This document shows positions 30,305 to 41,119 of a stretch of 64,000 nucleotides of DNA, one piece after another. The stretch spans positions 124,001 through 188,000 of the forward strand of contig OZ037858.1 in NCBI GenBank assembly GCA_964035575.1. The letters are read 5' to 3'. Under the pieces are notes generated by a model that searched no databases, was not told the origin of the DNA, and worked only from the letters and a program-made list of their open reading frames with translations. Position 1 is the stretch's first letter; every line of letters begins with the position of its first letter. Made by a program: the position numbers and the translations under genes. Source of the DNA: Rhynchopus sp. YZ270_cl-10 (lineage: Eukaryota; Euglenozoa; Diplonemea; Diplonemida; Diplonemidae).

Positions 30305-33016
30305 CTATGTTGTGTGGGGTGTGTAGGACGGGTTTGCTGCGAGGAGCGCGAAGACCTCTGAGAATGCTGCACCGTCGCCTTCGCTGTCCATGATGTGCCG
30401 CAGCACTGCGGAGTGTGTGTGCAGGTCTGAGGCTGCGTCGAGGTGCAGAAAGCGTTCCCTTTGCGCTGCCACGTCAGACGCGAACTTTGCGGCAGCGTCT
30501 TCACTTGCAAACACTGCAGTGAAGCCGGCGGCGATATGCTGCAGGTAGCTGCACACCACTTCCATGCAGGCACCACGCAGCGTCACCTGCACCTCACACA
30601 AAGGCAGGGAGTGTGCCGTGCACAGCTGTGGGTGTGAACTGGGTGTGCACACAAGGGACAGTGTCGCTTTGTCGATGCTCAGTTTGTACCGAGGCAGGAG
30701 GGCGTGGGTGTCGGGTGGCGGGTTTGCGGGACTGTCTGTCAGCGGCAGGAGCACCACCCCACTGCGTGCTGGAGTAGGTCCAGATGGCTCCCAGGCCAGA
30801 ACAGCGTCCGTGCCAATACGCTTCTCCAGAACAAAGCCAACACTCCGTGGCAGGGCCGCGTCCATCCCCGCCATGCAGTGCACAACGTCGTCAGCCTCGC
30901 TGCGGCCACGTACCAGCACTGTGTACATCGTACGCGGCAGGCCATGCTTCAACAGCAACACCTGCGCCACGTACCCATCCTCAGCACGCAGCACATCAGA
31001 CGAAGGCTCCATTTGCATCATGCCAAGAACGTACCCAACATAGCCCGCAGATTTCTTCTCCCCTGGGTACAGATGGATTGCGACGAAGGACGCAGACGTC
31101 TTCCCCTTTGCACTGAGACACAGAATCGGTGGTGATCCAGCAATCTGCGAGAACGACAAAGCTGACGCACGATAGACATCCTGAGACGTGGACGCAGAAT
31201 ACATGCTGAGCGCCGGGCACCCTACATCATGCGCAAAGGCATCCTGCACGGGGATGCGCAGCACGCTGTTCATCTTGTCCTCTGACCTGTCGTAGTGCGA
31301 CACACACAGCACCTCCACATCTGCACATATGCACACACACGCAAAGTAGTCCGCCCCAGAGGACAACTGTGCAAGCACCACATAACCAGGAACATCATCT
31401 GCACTGTGCACCGCCGTCCACACATGCTCCTCCCGCCTCCCTCTCGTCGCCTGCGCCTCTTTCAGGTTCCTCTGCCGCAAACGCTCCAGCAGCAGCAACT
31501 TCCACCCATCCGCGTCTTCGCATACTAAAGGCTTTGGGTCTCCTGCGTCCGACAATTTGTGTGTAAAAATCCGGGATTTCGTGTCGGAACAGACAGACCG
31601 CGCGATCTTTCCATTGGAACGAAGGTGAATCCTTTGCACAGCATGCGACGTGCTTTGTGTTACCGAATCCACTATGTCAAACAGCGACAACGACGGGGCC
31701 TGGGTGCCGTGCGTCACCTCCCAGAGGACGTCCGTGGTGGCAACCTCTGTGCACGCAGCGCGCGCCACTGCACGCACCTCGAGCAGCACAAAGCGTCCTG
31801 CAGTCTGCAAGGTAATGCGCTCACTACCTGCAGCACCGTCTGCCCACGGGGGCACGGGCTCCTTAACACGAAGCTTCCCGGTATGGTCAAAGAGAAGCAC
31901 ATTGTACCCATCACCCCTTTCCGCCACTGCAACAAGAAGCCACCCTGAAGGTGCCGCCAGCACATCCACGGCGCGCACCGCTCCGCAAGCCTCCGCCACA
32001 AACTCATCACCACTGCTGGGCTGCACCCACACCTTGCTCCCATAAGCATCCATTGTGAGAAACGACTTGCCATCGAGAAAGTGCACTGTTCTCACCATTG
32101 GGTCACTCAGGTCTTCAAGAAGCGGCTGCTTTGCTGTGTACAGGATGTCTACGGATGCTTGCGGGGCTTGCAACGGGGCACGTTGTGGTGTTGCCATCGG
32201 CGTGACACCTTTGGTACAGAGGGATGCGAAGGGGGAGGCTAATGCGTCACTGAATGCCCACCTCTGGGCTTGCGTTCTGTGGCAGCACCCTGCGACGAAG
32301 GACTGTACAGCGCGCTGCACGTCGTTGGGGACGTTCTTACGTCCTTCCCAAAGATGTTTTATGACGGCACCTATGCTGTAAACATCGTGCTTCGCAGCGT
32401 CATATGCACCACCACTGACGGTGCCGAAGTCGGGAGGAGCGTACCTCGCAGATCCGCATATCGTGGTCGCTGTGGACATCCCCACAAAGTTAATCGCAAA
32501 CCCAAAATCCGCAAGCTTCGCATTCCCTTTATAGTCTATAAGAACATTCTCCGGCTTAATATCACGATGCGCCACATTCGCCCTCTGCAGCGCCCTATAC
32601 CCCGCAAGCAGGTCGTGACTCAAAGTAAAAAGCTGCTGCAACGTAAGATTCCTATTTTTGATTGCATCAAGAAGCGTACCTTGCTCACAATACTCCATTT
32701 TAATGAGCACACAGTTTTCGTTTGCCTGCCTATACAGCCCATAAGTACGAACAACGTACACCATCCCAAATTCTGTGTCACCCTGGATGAGCTGTTGGAT
32801 ACGCTCGCCTTCTAGAAGGTGCTTCACTTTCTGTTCGCTGGTTAAAACGTCTTCAACACGTTTCCATGCGTATACCCCATCCCTATGGTATGCCCTATGT
32901 ACTGAGGCCTCACTGCCACGTCCTATACGGTTAGCTTCGTTAAAGACGTAGCCATCGTCAAGAAGCTCAATCTGCTTCAAATACTTTTCGGGCACGGTTC
33001 GGACCACAGAGGGCAT
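30305..33016 (-). CDS. Ser/Thr protein kinase with long C-terminal region
   Basis: The protein has 903 residues from ATG 33016 (MPSVVRTVPEKYLKQ). The kinase domain is at about residues 20-275: Gly-loop IGRGSEASV, Lys in YAWKRV, VAHRDIKPENVLI, LADFGFAI. The end of the activation segment reads YAPPDF, so the APE Glu is missing. The remaining ~620 residues are rich in short strand-like stretches (LLVAVAERGDGYNVLLF, YVVLAQLSSGADYFACV) separated by turns, which suggests a beta-propeller-like or other repeat-strand domain. No WD signature is clear. The kinase call is strong; the group (NEK- or CAMK-like) is not settled. Confidence 0.85.
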   Translation of the reverse strand: MPSVVRTVPEKYLKQIELLDDGYVFNEANRIGRGSEASVHRAYHRDGVYAWKRVEDVLTSEQKVKHLLEGERIQQLIQGDTEFGMVYVVRTYGLYRQANENCVLIKMEYCEQGTLLDAIKNRNLTLQQLFTLSHDLLAGYRALQRANVAHRDIKPENVLIDYKGNAKLADFGFAINFVGMSTATTICGSARYAPPDFGTVSGGAYDAAKHDVYSIGAVIKHLWEGRKNVPNDVQRAVQSFVAGCCHRTQAQRWAFSDALASPFASLCTKGVTPMATPQRAPLQAPQASVDILYTAKQPLLEDLSDPMVRTVHFLDGKSFLTMDAYGSKVWVQPSSGDEFVAEACGAVRAVDVLAAPSGWLLVAVAERGDGYNVLLFDHTGKLRVKEPVPPWADGAAGSERITLQTAGRFVLLEVRAVARAACTEVATTDVLWEVTHGTQAPSLSLFDIVDSVTQSTSHAVQRIHLRSNGKIARSVCSDTKSRIFTHKLSDAGDPKPLVCEDADGWKLLLLERLRQRNLKEAQATRGRREEHVWTAVHSADDVPGYVVLAQLSSGADYFACVCICADVEVLCVSHYDRSEDKMNSVLRIPVQDAFAHDVGCPALSMYSASTSQDVYRASALSFSQIAGSPPILCLSAKGKTSASFVAIHLYPGEKKSAGYVGYVLGMMQMEPSSDVLRAEDGYVAQVLLLKHGLPRTMYTVLVRGRSEADDVVHCMAGMDAALPRSVGFVLEKRIGTDAVLAWEPSGPTPARSGVVLLPLTDSPANPPPDTHALLPRYKLSIDKATLSLVCTPSSHPQLCTAHSLPLCEVQVTLRGACMEVVCSYLQHIAAGFTAVFASEDAAAKFASDVAAQRERFLHLDAASDLHTHSAVLRHIMDSEGDGAAFSEVFALLAANPSYTPHTT

Positions 33017-33304
33017 TGTGTGTATTCCTGTGAGGTTGTTTGGAGAAGCGGTGGAAAGGGGAGGAGATAGGGAAAAAGTCGTGGTTTTGCTTTTTTGTGT
33101 ATTTAGTGTAGGGGAGGGTTTCCTCGGAAGAGGGGGGTAAATGCGGGCAATTAAAACGGCAAAAAAAAAAGTGGCATCAAATGGCATCAAATTTAAAAGG
33201 AAGTTACGCACGGCTTTTACGCTGTCTCCGCTGGTATTATTGCAAAAAACAGACACATGAATTTTTTTGTGCAAAACACCTACTGCACCCCAACACAAAA
33301 CAAA

Positions 33305-35008
33305 TCAATAAAACATATGATCGTTTGTAGACAGCACGCTGGGGTTTTCGAGGTGGTGTAGGATGTCCTTTTTGAGGGGACCGTCCTTGACGAGCCAGGT
33401 CTCGGCTATGGCACGTAGTTCGCGTGTTGTGATGGCAGATTCGAAGGCAAAGGCGACTTTGTTGCAGTTTACATGCGATGCGTCAAAACCACTGCCTTTG
33501 AGCACCATGAGCGAGCCAAGCAGCACTGCGTCCGCCAGCGTCGCAGATACCGTACACAAGGCAAGACCCCCACCACGTCCCTGCGCGTAGTGTGCTGCGT
33601 CTACCTTCTCCAGCTCACGCTGCAAAGCACTCAGAACATACTCCAGCGATGGTCCCCCATCCGCCACCTTCCTCTGAAACCACCCACCCCTAGGTGCGCC
33701 TTCCATAGTAAGGATTGTCTTTGCGATCTGCATCACCGGACGTACTGCCTCCAAGGAGGCCTCCACAATGCCAAACAAATATGGTGATGACGTTGGGTAC
33801 ATAAACTCCGCATCCGGCAGCAGCGTGCACAATGTCTTGCAAATCGGCAGCACGCCGGCCACAGAGTACACCGGCACCTCTGTTCCGTCGGGAACTGAGT
33901 ACTCCATCGTGGTCTGTTTGCTTTGTGGGACGTAACGTACGGTGACGCCATGAATATACTGCAGGTTCGCCTTCGCTAAGAAAACCTGTAGAATAGTAGC
34001 ATCCACGGAGCCTTCTTGTACAGTAACCAATGCTTCTGCTGCGTCCGTCAGGCGTTCTACGGCAGGCTTTGTAAGGGGTGTTGTGTGGAGGTTTTCGGTG
34101 GGCGCTGGGTTCACCTTCTCAACTTTCTGCACCTTTTTGACCTTCCTCTCCGCAGTGGTAGTGATGTGCGACATGTCGACAGCTTTGAACGGATCGGTCG
34201 CTGGCGCGTCTTTGTTTCCATAGATGCGTTGCAGTGCGTCCTCACTCTCGGTTTCGAGCCCAATGGTGACGAGCTCGGTCATGAGGTTTGTTGTGGCTTC
34301 GCAGTCAGATGCGTCGCATCGGTTCGCTTTGTCTTGCAGTTGGAGGAGACGTTGTGTGGTGTGTTCACTCTGCGACACGACCAAGGCTTCTGCGAGACTG
34401 TTCTTGAACTCAACCAGATTCAAGAAGGGTTTGTTCAGTGGTTTCTGGGGTCCCTTCTGTGTCGTCGCGCAGGAGACAAGGTTGCGCTGTGCGGAGGTAC
34501 GTTGCTCCTGTGGAGTGTTCAACGCTTTGAAGAGGTCTAGCGCTTCTGTGCTTTGCGACGCATTGTTGATAATATCGACGACTTCTGCCATCTGCTCATG
34601 CGCCATTTTGCTCTCCGCCTCTTGTTTGTCCTGCCGCATCTTCAGCTTCATATACTCCATCACTGCGTCCATCTCCTTCTCCCGCTTCTCGCTGATAGGC
34701 TGCGGCAGCGTAGCCTCACCCTGCATCTCCCGCTGCAGCTGCTCCGTGATTCTGTCCAGCTCCCTCTCGCTCTCCTTCGTCCTCTTGGCCTCCTCCTCCA
34801 GAGCGCGCTCCGCCCTGATCATATCCTCGGTAGCCTGCATCAGCTCGTCTGTCTGCTTCCTCCGTGCGCCCGCTGCATCAGTGATCTTTGCGGTCATCTC
34901 GGTCGTTGCCTCAGCGAAGGACTGATGCGAGGTTTTTTTGGAAGCTCCAGCCCAAGCGCGGAGCTCGTCATCACTGATCTTTGAGGGGTTGAATGGGGGT
35001 TCTGACAT
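33305..35008 (-). CDS. Coiled-coil protein with possible GST-C-like helical domain
   Basis: The protein has 567 residues from ATG 35008 (MSEPPFNPSKISDD). Residues 30-170 are charged, heptad-like and Glu/Lys/Arg/Gln-rich (RALEEEAKRTKESERELD), consistent with a coiled coil. The C-terminal ~230 residues look globular and helical. The block YAQGRGGGLALCTVSATLAD resembles the LADIAL-type helix of glutathione-transferase C-terminal domains found in some translation-factor scaffolds. This is weak. There is no signal or membrane segment. Function unknown. Confidence 0.6.
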   Translation of the reverse strand: MSEPPFNPSKISDDELRAWAGASKKTSHQSFAEATTEMTAKITDAAGARRKQTDELMQATEDMIRAERALEEEAKRTKESERELDRITEQLQREMQGEATLPQPISEKREKEMDAVMEYMKLKMRQDKQEAESKMAHEQMAEVVDIINNASQSTEALDLFKALNTPQEQRTSAQRNLVSCATTQKGPQKPLNKPFLNLVEFKNSLAEALVVSQSEHTTQRLLQLQDKANRCDASDCEATTNLMTELVTIGLETESEDALQRIYGNKDAPATDPFKAVDMSHITTTAERKVKKVQKVEKVNPAPTENLHTTPLTKPAVERLTDAAEALVTVQEGSVDATILQVFLAKANLQYIHGVTVRYVPQSKQTTMEYSVPDGTEVPVYSVAGVLPICKTLCTLLPDAEFMYPTSSPYLFGIVEASLEAVRPVMQIAKTILTMEGAPRGGWFQRKVADGGPSLEYVLSALQRELEKVDAAHYAQGRGGGLALCTVSATLADAVLLGSLMVLKGSGFDASHVNCNKVAFAFESAITTRELRAIAETWLVKDGPLKKDILHHLENPSVLSTNDHMFY

Positions 35009-35246
35009 AAGAGTCGAATGGGTTGGGTTTTGGGAACTATGTCTGGAGTATGAGGTGGGTGTGTGGGATGCTAAAAAAGCAAAACAGTTTGGAAAAAAAA
35101 AAGGTTGGCTTGAAATACAAATCCCTCTCGTGACAGTGTACCTTGGTATATGACTCCTCTTTTTTGGAAAAAAAAGACTACGTTTTGATAAGGAAGAGCG
35201 AGATGGGAGATCACAAGGAAAAGAAGGGGGGGGAATGACTCTGTTA
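35009..35246. other. Spacer upstream of the coiled-coil gene
   Basis: Contains hairpin copy 9 at 35095-35145, about 90-140 nt upstream of the ATG at 35008. Nothing else is seen. Confidence 0.45.
35095..35145 (-). repeat. Recurrent hairpin element, copy 9
   Basis: On the minus strand ACACTGTC-ACGAGAG-GGATTTGT keeps the exact loop. This copy and the one at 52191-52242 share the ACTGTCACGAG variant of the left arm. Confidence 0.5.
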
Positions 35247-35584
35247 CCGTAAAAATATTTATTCTGGGCCGGAACAAAACTGGAACACCCCAAAAAATCG
35301 TCGATTGTTCCAGTTTTGTTCCGTACCAGCATTGTTTTGGGGGGGGGGTATCCGTGCCTTGTCAAAAAAAACGAGGAGTGCGACGATTTTTTTTTTTTTT
35401 GCCCAAAGATGCACTATGCACCTGGGTGGGGTGGGAATGGGGATAAAAATTCTACCCCAACAGAACTGTTCTGGGCCGGAACAAAACTGGGACACCCCCA
35501 AAAACCCCAAGTGTTCCAGTTTTGTTCCGGTCCAGTATACTTCTGTCTCAGAATAGTTACAGCCCAGAATAAATATTTTTACGG
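35247..35584. mobile_element. MITE, 338 bp, perfect 23-bp terminal inverted repeats, TA flanks
   Basis: The first 23 bases (35247-35269, CCGTAAAAATATT...) are repeated exactly, inverted, at 35562-35584. The element is flanked on both sides by TA (35245-35246 and 35585-35586), as for Tc1/mariner-type insertions. Internally it has two further snap-back units built from GGAACAAAACTGG and its complement, at about 35270-35317 and 35477-35539. No transposase is encoded, so it is non-autonomous. The intact TIR suggests it is fairly young. Confidence 0.8.
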
Positions 35585-37079
35585 TATTTTTGTTTTTTGT
35601 TGAGGTGAAGTGCAAAAAAGCAAGAATCAAACACTGTAATGAAATACTGGGGTGGAGTCAGAGGTGGAGGGGTAGCGGCTTTGTTTGTAGACCTAAAAAG
35701 GTTGAGTCCTGAGCATCGAAATGGATATCCAATAAGAACCTCGGTAACATCCACTTTTAGCGTATGGGACAAGACTAGGTTTATTTGTACTATCACGGAA
35801 GACCACGTAAGCGGCACATCGTGTGCACACACAACGATATGAGGGCGTGCATCAGTGGCACAAAAGCGTATTTGATGCATTGATGCAGACACCTCAATGG
35901 ATGCACGAAAAGAAGAAGAAAAAAACAGAATAAAAAAACCCAGAAAATGTGTTTTCACGTCCTTTCAAAATCACAGAAGAGAAAGTAAAAAGAATGTCAT
36001 CAGATCCATCAGGTATGCGGCTAAATAATGCCGATTTTTCAGGATTTTCAATTTCTCAATAACAAAAGTGTGCCCGCTTCTTTTTATCCAATTGTTTCTG
36101 TGCATAAATTGAAGCTTTTCGTAGATTTCTAACATGAACCATGGTTCAGTCTTAAGGATTTTGCAGTGGTATTCAAAAGGGGGTCTAAGAACACCCATGC
36201 CAGGAGGGGTAAATGAAGGCAAAGTTTAGGGGATGAGAGTAAGGGGTAAGAAGGGGTGAGAAGCAACCAACGAGAGCAGAGCTGTCCACCACCTGGAAAG
36301 GCAGGGGAGCTGCATCAAGAGGGCAATGAAAAATACGCACAGTACCAAAAACCCGCTTGCTTGCAATCTTATTTTTTGGTTCACAAAAAGAAATTGGGTT
36401 TACATACTTTCAAATCAAAGAAGAGCAAAAAATGCAAAAAAAAAATAGTAGGATCGGTAGGTAAGTAAAAGGAAAAAAGGTTTTTTCGTTGATTGCACAA
36501 TCCTCCTGTTTGAGGGATGATTGGCGACCGTACCGGTAATACTATTTCCCCTTTAAAGCAAGCTTCGTAGGAATAAAAAAACAACAACTGTTTTCGTGCA
36601 TAAATCGAAACTTTGATTGAATTTCTCTTTTTCTGTCTAAAATTTTTTTGTATACAAACATACGAAGCGGTACGCGTACGGTTTGTAAGGAAATAATACA
36701 AACCGAAATGATTGGGCTCTTTCGGATTGAATGATTTGAATAGTGTGTGTGTGTGTGTTCGGAAATATATACTGTCTCTTTTCTAGCTTGTTTAATGTTC
36801 ATTGTTTTCGGGGATGCATCCAATGAAAATCACGTCAGTAGAAAAGTTCGAGAATGTAGGTTTTATTATTTCTCATGGTATTCAAACGGAAAAGCTTTAC
36901 CGAATTTTCAAAAAGAGAGACGTTCAAAGGCAAGTTGACAAGAAAAGAGATAGCAGACCTCCTTTATCCCACCCCATCTTGCCGACAATAATGTAGGAAT
37001 TCTTTTAAAAAAGGGAGGTTTTGTGAATATCCTCTACGTCTCACCAAACAACGCCTCCCCATCCCCCTTCCTCCTCCCT
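35585..37079. other. AT-rich spacer, no supported gene
   Basis: About 1.5 kb, poorer in GC than its surroundings. Minus-strand frames at 35557-35958 (133 aa), 35971-36222 and 36542-36823 are not low-complexity throughout, but they have no recognisable domain. The last two share a loose FRFMHEN/LQFMHRN likeness in a similar context, which may mark an old diverged repeat. A CA/GT run lies at 36740-36762. Confidence 0.4.
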
Positions 37080-39557
37080 TCACTCCACAAGCTCCATTCT
37101 TACATCAAAAAATGTAAAATTGAACCCCGAGGAGCTGGTTTGCTGCATGCCATTAATGCTGAGGCGGGAGGGGGTTGTGGAGGGTGCTTCTGAGTCGAGA
37201 AGAACGTTGGTGAGGGTGTTGCCGCTGAGCCTGCGAGAGGCAGCACAGGAGGAGTTGATTGCAGACACATTGGTTGAGCCGCGGGAACGGCCCATCTCTG
37301 AGGAGAAGTCGCCTTCTTCGAGGTAGAGGTTGCTGCGGAGGGTGCGTGGCCAGTCGCGTACACTGCCGTTGAGGAGGCAGTAGCAGGCACGCATGCGGCG
37401 TCTGCGTGCCATCTTCGATGCTGTCATGCTGCCAGCCACGGAGTCCCCAACGGAGGTAAGGTACTTCTGCAGATTCGTGCCCACCTTCCCTACATTCACC
37501 AACCCCGTTGCCATCCCAATGCTGCAAGGTGACATTTTCAAAACCTGCGACCTCTTGATCGCAGTGTCCAGCAACCTGCTGAAATTGAACGCCCCGTCCA
37601 CATGCCGCTCCATGGGAATGAATGTGTTCCACGACACCAGCACACTGCTCCCAATCACACTCAGCACCTGCCCCTCCGTTCTGTCGCTCGCAACCTGGAC
37701 CGTCAGGATTGCGGCATTCATAAAGACTTCACACTGCTCTCCGGACATATGATGCAATTGAAAGTCCGTCCACGCTAAGGTGGCAACATGCTGGCCCATG
37801 CCACCTGAAGGCTGTACAGAGGAACGCGAACCGCTGTCCACCGACCACGCATCCTTATCTGAGAACGCCAGAAGACCTGGAGTCCCTGGCTGCAGAACTG
37901 GGGTCTCTGGTGTGCGTCTGCGCAGTGCAGTGTCCTGCCCGATACGCCGGCGCAACGCGGATGACACCATAGTCACACCCTCCACACCCTCAACCCCCTG
38001 CAGCACCAGGGGACCTTCCATTTCGTAGTGTGCATCCTCAAGCACGGATAGGTCTAGGCTTTCAAAGGCAGCCTTCGACACACAGACAGTACCAGGTCTG
38101 CACCACGACTCCAGCCTTGCTGCGATAATCACCTCCATCCCAAAGAAATCGATTCTGCCCCCTACTGTGTTGATTTCACTTATCACATCACCATAGTTGA
38201 CTCCTATACGGACAATAAGACCCGACCAGAGTCCTTCTGCGTCCGGTGCACAGATGGGAACGTTAAGGAGAGCTTGTGGCCAGGGAGCTTCGAGGAGTTT
38301 TGTTTGGAGGTGAAGAGAGAAGAGCACTGCAGCGGAGACGGTGTCGAAGACGACCATGAAGGAGTCGCCGATTGTTTTTACTTCGTAGCCGCAGTGGATG
38401 TCGATGAGGGTGCGGACGATTTGGTTGTGGAGACGGAGGGAGCGGCGCATGGCGTCCGGTGCAGCCTCCCATAGCAGTGTAGACGATTTGATGTCTGTGA
38501 ACACTATAGCCACAGTAGACGTGAACGTCGCAGGGGAACCTCTCCTTTTGTCAATCCCAGCATGCCCGCTCTGCCGCTTCAGCATTGCTCGCGCGTTGGA
38601 TACGACGGTATCGGCCGTTTGGTCAGTCATCACCGAATCAATGTCAGCAACGCTTTCGACATCGATAGTTGGCTCGCGAACGGACGGCTGTGAAGGCTCC
38701 TTTTGTTCCCAAGGTACCTGAAATTTTATGTCATCTTCGATTAAGAGGTCCGGAATATATGGTTTAAATGTGAGCAACGTCGCAGCAACCTGCCGGTAGA
38801 CGTAGTCCAGGCTAGGCGAGAGGGTAGCGGTCTCTATTTTTGCGTTGAAAGTATCAAAATCGAGGCGAAGGAGGGTGTCTGTCAGCTCCGCGAGGTCGAC
38901 CACTTCACAAAGGGATTTGGTGCGCCCTATCGGGTTGTCTATGGGGGATAATTCACCTTTTCCTAAAGTTGTTTCATCAGAACGAATAGACACCCTTCGG
39001 AAGACACAATGTTCGACGAATAACACAAAAATTTGTGGTAAACAATTCAAAATTCGTACCGCATCTTCGCAGGGCGGGTCAATACAGTTGGAACGGCTTC
39101 GATATGCTTCTAAAAGGCCAAACCGAAAGGAGATCTCTGCTTGAAAGAGGAGGAGCCATGCTACTGAAAGGGAGAGAATCGTGATGGCAGTGGTGTGTGG
39201 TGCATGGAGATAGGGCACAGCGTCAAGGAGGAGGATGCACATAGGCCAACCACGCCAGTGGGCGCCTGATTCCACCGCGCCGAAGTCAATGAGGATGACC
39301 GAGAGGAGCAGTCCGAATAGAAGAATATGTGATAGTGCACGATATGCAGGGTCCCGCAGAAAGAGGCATGCAGCCACCACCACACAGCACACCGCACCAA
39401 AAACACCACCCACCACCACAAAGATCGACCCCCCCGCAGCACCAACCACCAACGCAATGCATGACTGCGCAAAGCCTATCCCTGCAACATGAAACACATT
39501 TTCTTCAGGTGGACGCACCCTATTCGCGTCACGCTGGAAGAGCCTTGAGAGTTCCAT
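37080..39557 (-). CDS. Membrane class III adenylyl cyclase
   Basis: The enzyme makes cAMP from ATP. It has 825 residues from ATG 39557 (MELSRLFQRDANR). The frame extends upstream but passes an AATCAG acceptor-like site. Residues 25-210 hold about six hydrophobic helices (GFAQSCIALVVGAAGGSIFV, ILLFGLLLSVILIDFG and others). The catalytic domain at about 330-540 has VAIVFTDIKSSTLLWE (first metal Asp), VKTIGDSFMVVF (second Asp), IVRIGVNYGDVI and GMEVIIAARLES, very close to kinetoplastid cyclases. A second, degenerate cyclase-like domain follows at about 600-760 (LSVIGSSVLVSW, YLTSVGDSVAGSMT). The tail is Ser-rich. The nucleotide specificity is inferred from family. Confidence 0.9.
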   Translation of the reverse strand: MELSRLFQRDANRVRPPEENVFHVAGIGFAQSCIALVVGAAGGSIFVVVGGVFGAVCCVVVAACLFLRDPAYRALSHILLFGLLLSVILIDFGAVESGAHWRGWPMCILLLDAVPYLHAPHTTAITILSLSVAWLLLFQAEISFRFGLLEAYRSRSNCIDPPCEDAVRILNCLPQIFVLFVEHCVFRRVSIRSDETTLGKGELSPIDNPIGRTKSLCEVVDLAELTDTLLRLDFDTFNAKIETATLSPSLDYVYRQVAATLLTFKPYIPDLLIEDDIKFQVPWEQKEPSQPSVREPTIDVESVADIDSVMTDQTADTVVSNARAMLKRQSGHAGIDKRRGSPATFTSTVAIVFTDIKSSTLLWEAAPDAMRRSLRLHNQIVRTLIDIHCGYEVKTIGDSFMVVFDTVSAAVLFSLHLQTKLLEAPWPQALLNVPICAPDAEGLWSGLIVRIGVNYGDVISEINTVGGRIDFFGMEVIIAARLESWCRPGTVCVSKAAFESLDLSVLEDAHYEMEGPLVLQGVEGVEGVTMVSSALRRRIGQDTALRRRTPETPVLQPGTPGLLAFSDKDAWSVDSGSRSSVQPSGGMGQHVATLAWTDFQLHHMSGEQCEVFMNAAILTVQVASDRTEGQVLSVIGSSVLVSWNTFIPMERHVDGAFNFSRLLDTAIKRSQVLKMSPCSIGMATGLVNVGKVGTNLQKYLTSVGDSVAGSMTASKMARRRRMRACYCLLNGSVRDWPRTLRSNLYLEEGDFSSEMGRSRGSTNVSAINSSCAASRRLSGNTLTNVLLDSEAPSTTPSRLSINGMQQTSSSGFNFTFFDVRMELVE

Positions 39558-39826
39558 CTTTTGCGCTAAGACATTGAAGGGGAGTGGGAGCTCTGATTGG
39601 TTTGAAAAATATGAGGCGTTGGGAAGGGAGGGTTTTGAAGAGTGGCTACCCGGGGTTTGGGATAAGGGGTTTGTGAAACAAAGGGTGGTGGGGGAGAGGT
39701 AGTTTTTGTATGCTAGACGATCGGTATTGTTGTTCCGCGTTATCACGACGGAAAGAGTTCTTTTTGGATTTTTTGAAAATTACACAAAAAACAATCAAAG
39801 GTCCCTGGTGGTGGTGTCGGTTTGTG

Positions 39827-41119
39827 TTACAGTTCTGCACGTTCCATCCGTCCGGTTGCACTGCCAAACCCAGGAACGTATTGCGCGTTCTGTAAAGGGG
39901 GTTTGGGTGATAAAAAAACTACAGGAAAAAAAAATACGCAAAAAAAACAGAACATACCGGATGATCACACATTCTAAACCCTGTATCCTCCGAACCGTAC
40001 CGAGGCTGCTCGACACGCGGCTGTCTCGGTGTCTTGTCATAAACACAAATCTTGGGTTTGCGTATCACCGGCACTGGCGTTTCCAATAACGATTTATACC
40101 ATCTGTTGGGTGTGTCGTTTTTTCTCCCCCATTTACCCAAGATACATTGTTGAAAATAGTGCAACCAAGCAGAGTCCATCGATGGGACCAAAAAAAAGAA
40201 GTTGAAAGTACAAACGCCCCACACCACGTTTGTAAGATGAACCTAAACATTTCATGCCTTCGTCACCTTTTTGGGAATAAATAATGCCAAACATTGCTAG
40301 GGCACAACGTCTCTTTGCCACCCAGACGCGTCTTCCTCTCCTCCTCCTCCCCGTTACATACTGTAGCAGCTGCGTCTGTCGGGCGCCGGATTTATTTGTG
40401 TTGTGGTAATAGGCCCCCATTCCGTTCATCTGGCGTGCCACTTTGTGGATAACCGCGTCTTGTCGTTCAAAGTTATGCATCCATTTGGCGCTGTTCGCGG
40501 GGTTGCCGTTTTGTTCGTACGTCTTGCCCGAGGCGGTTGCATCTCTAAGGTTGTACACTGCGAAGGGCTGCTGTCTGGGACCCTCTCTCAGGAAGGGGTC
40601 GCTGCGCACAGGATGCGACCAGCCGTACTTGCCTTCGTTCTCTTCGATCTTCATGCCGTCGTTGCCAATCGCCACATTCGAAAACTTCCTGTGGTACGCT
40701 GTAGGTCCGTGCGATATATAGCTCTTCCGCCCTTGTGTGAAGACTGCTCTCATCACCGAAATGTTTGCACAATCGTTCGCCTCCTGCTTGGTGCCGTAGT
40801 GGACTCTGGGGGAGGACGCTGTGGTGCGGTACTGTGCCCATCGGTTTTTGAAGTCCTGCACGGAGAGGGAGAGGCGGTAGTCACGCTCAAACTTTGCACG
40901 CGATTTGGCGCGTTTTGCGTAAGTCTCTGACAACGTTGCTTCTGCCCGCCCTGCCTCCACGGTCATGAGCGCACGGTCACCACTCGTCACCCCCAGCACG
41001 TTGTTGTGTGTGAACGGCACCGCTGCGTTCAGCACAATGTTCGCACCAGGCACGGCCGCACCCCTGTTCGGCACGCGCCATGACTTTGCCGCTGAGAACA
41101 CTTTGCTCCCTGTTGCCAT
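39827..41119 (-). CDS. Hypothetical protein, 321 aa, three exons
   Basis: Exons are 41119-40362, 40102-39958 and 39889-39827. Introns are 259 and 68 nt, both GTATGT...ACAG. ATG 41119 (MATGSKVFSAAKSW) is chosen because the in-frame ATG further upstream precedes a CTCCACAG acceptor-like site 12 nt before this ATG. Joining gives LLQ-WYKSLLETPVP and CDHP-NAQYVPGFGSATGRM, then TAA. The protein is basic, with many Tyr, Asn and Arg and no signal or membrane segment. The YVPGFG ending is faintly like proline-glycine motifs of axonemal inner-microtubule proteins, an impression only. Intron 1 contains recurrent hairpin copy 10. Confidence 0.65.
40228..40267 (-). repeat. Recurrent hairpin element, copy 10, inside an intron
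   Basis: On the minus strand it reads GGTGACGAAGGCATG, then TTTAGGTTCATCTTACAAAC. The stem is imperfect but the start and tail match the consensus. It lies in the 259-nt first intron of the 39827-41119 gene. Confidence 0.55.

Noticed and set aside
35557-35958. 133-codon minus frame next to the MITE
   Set aside because: Runs into the MITE terminal repeat and has no recognisable domain; kept only as part of the spacer note.
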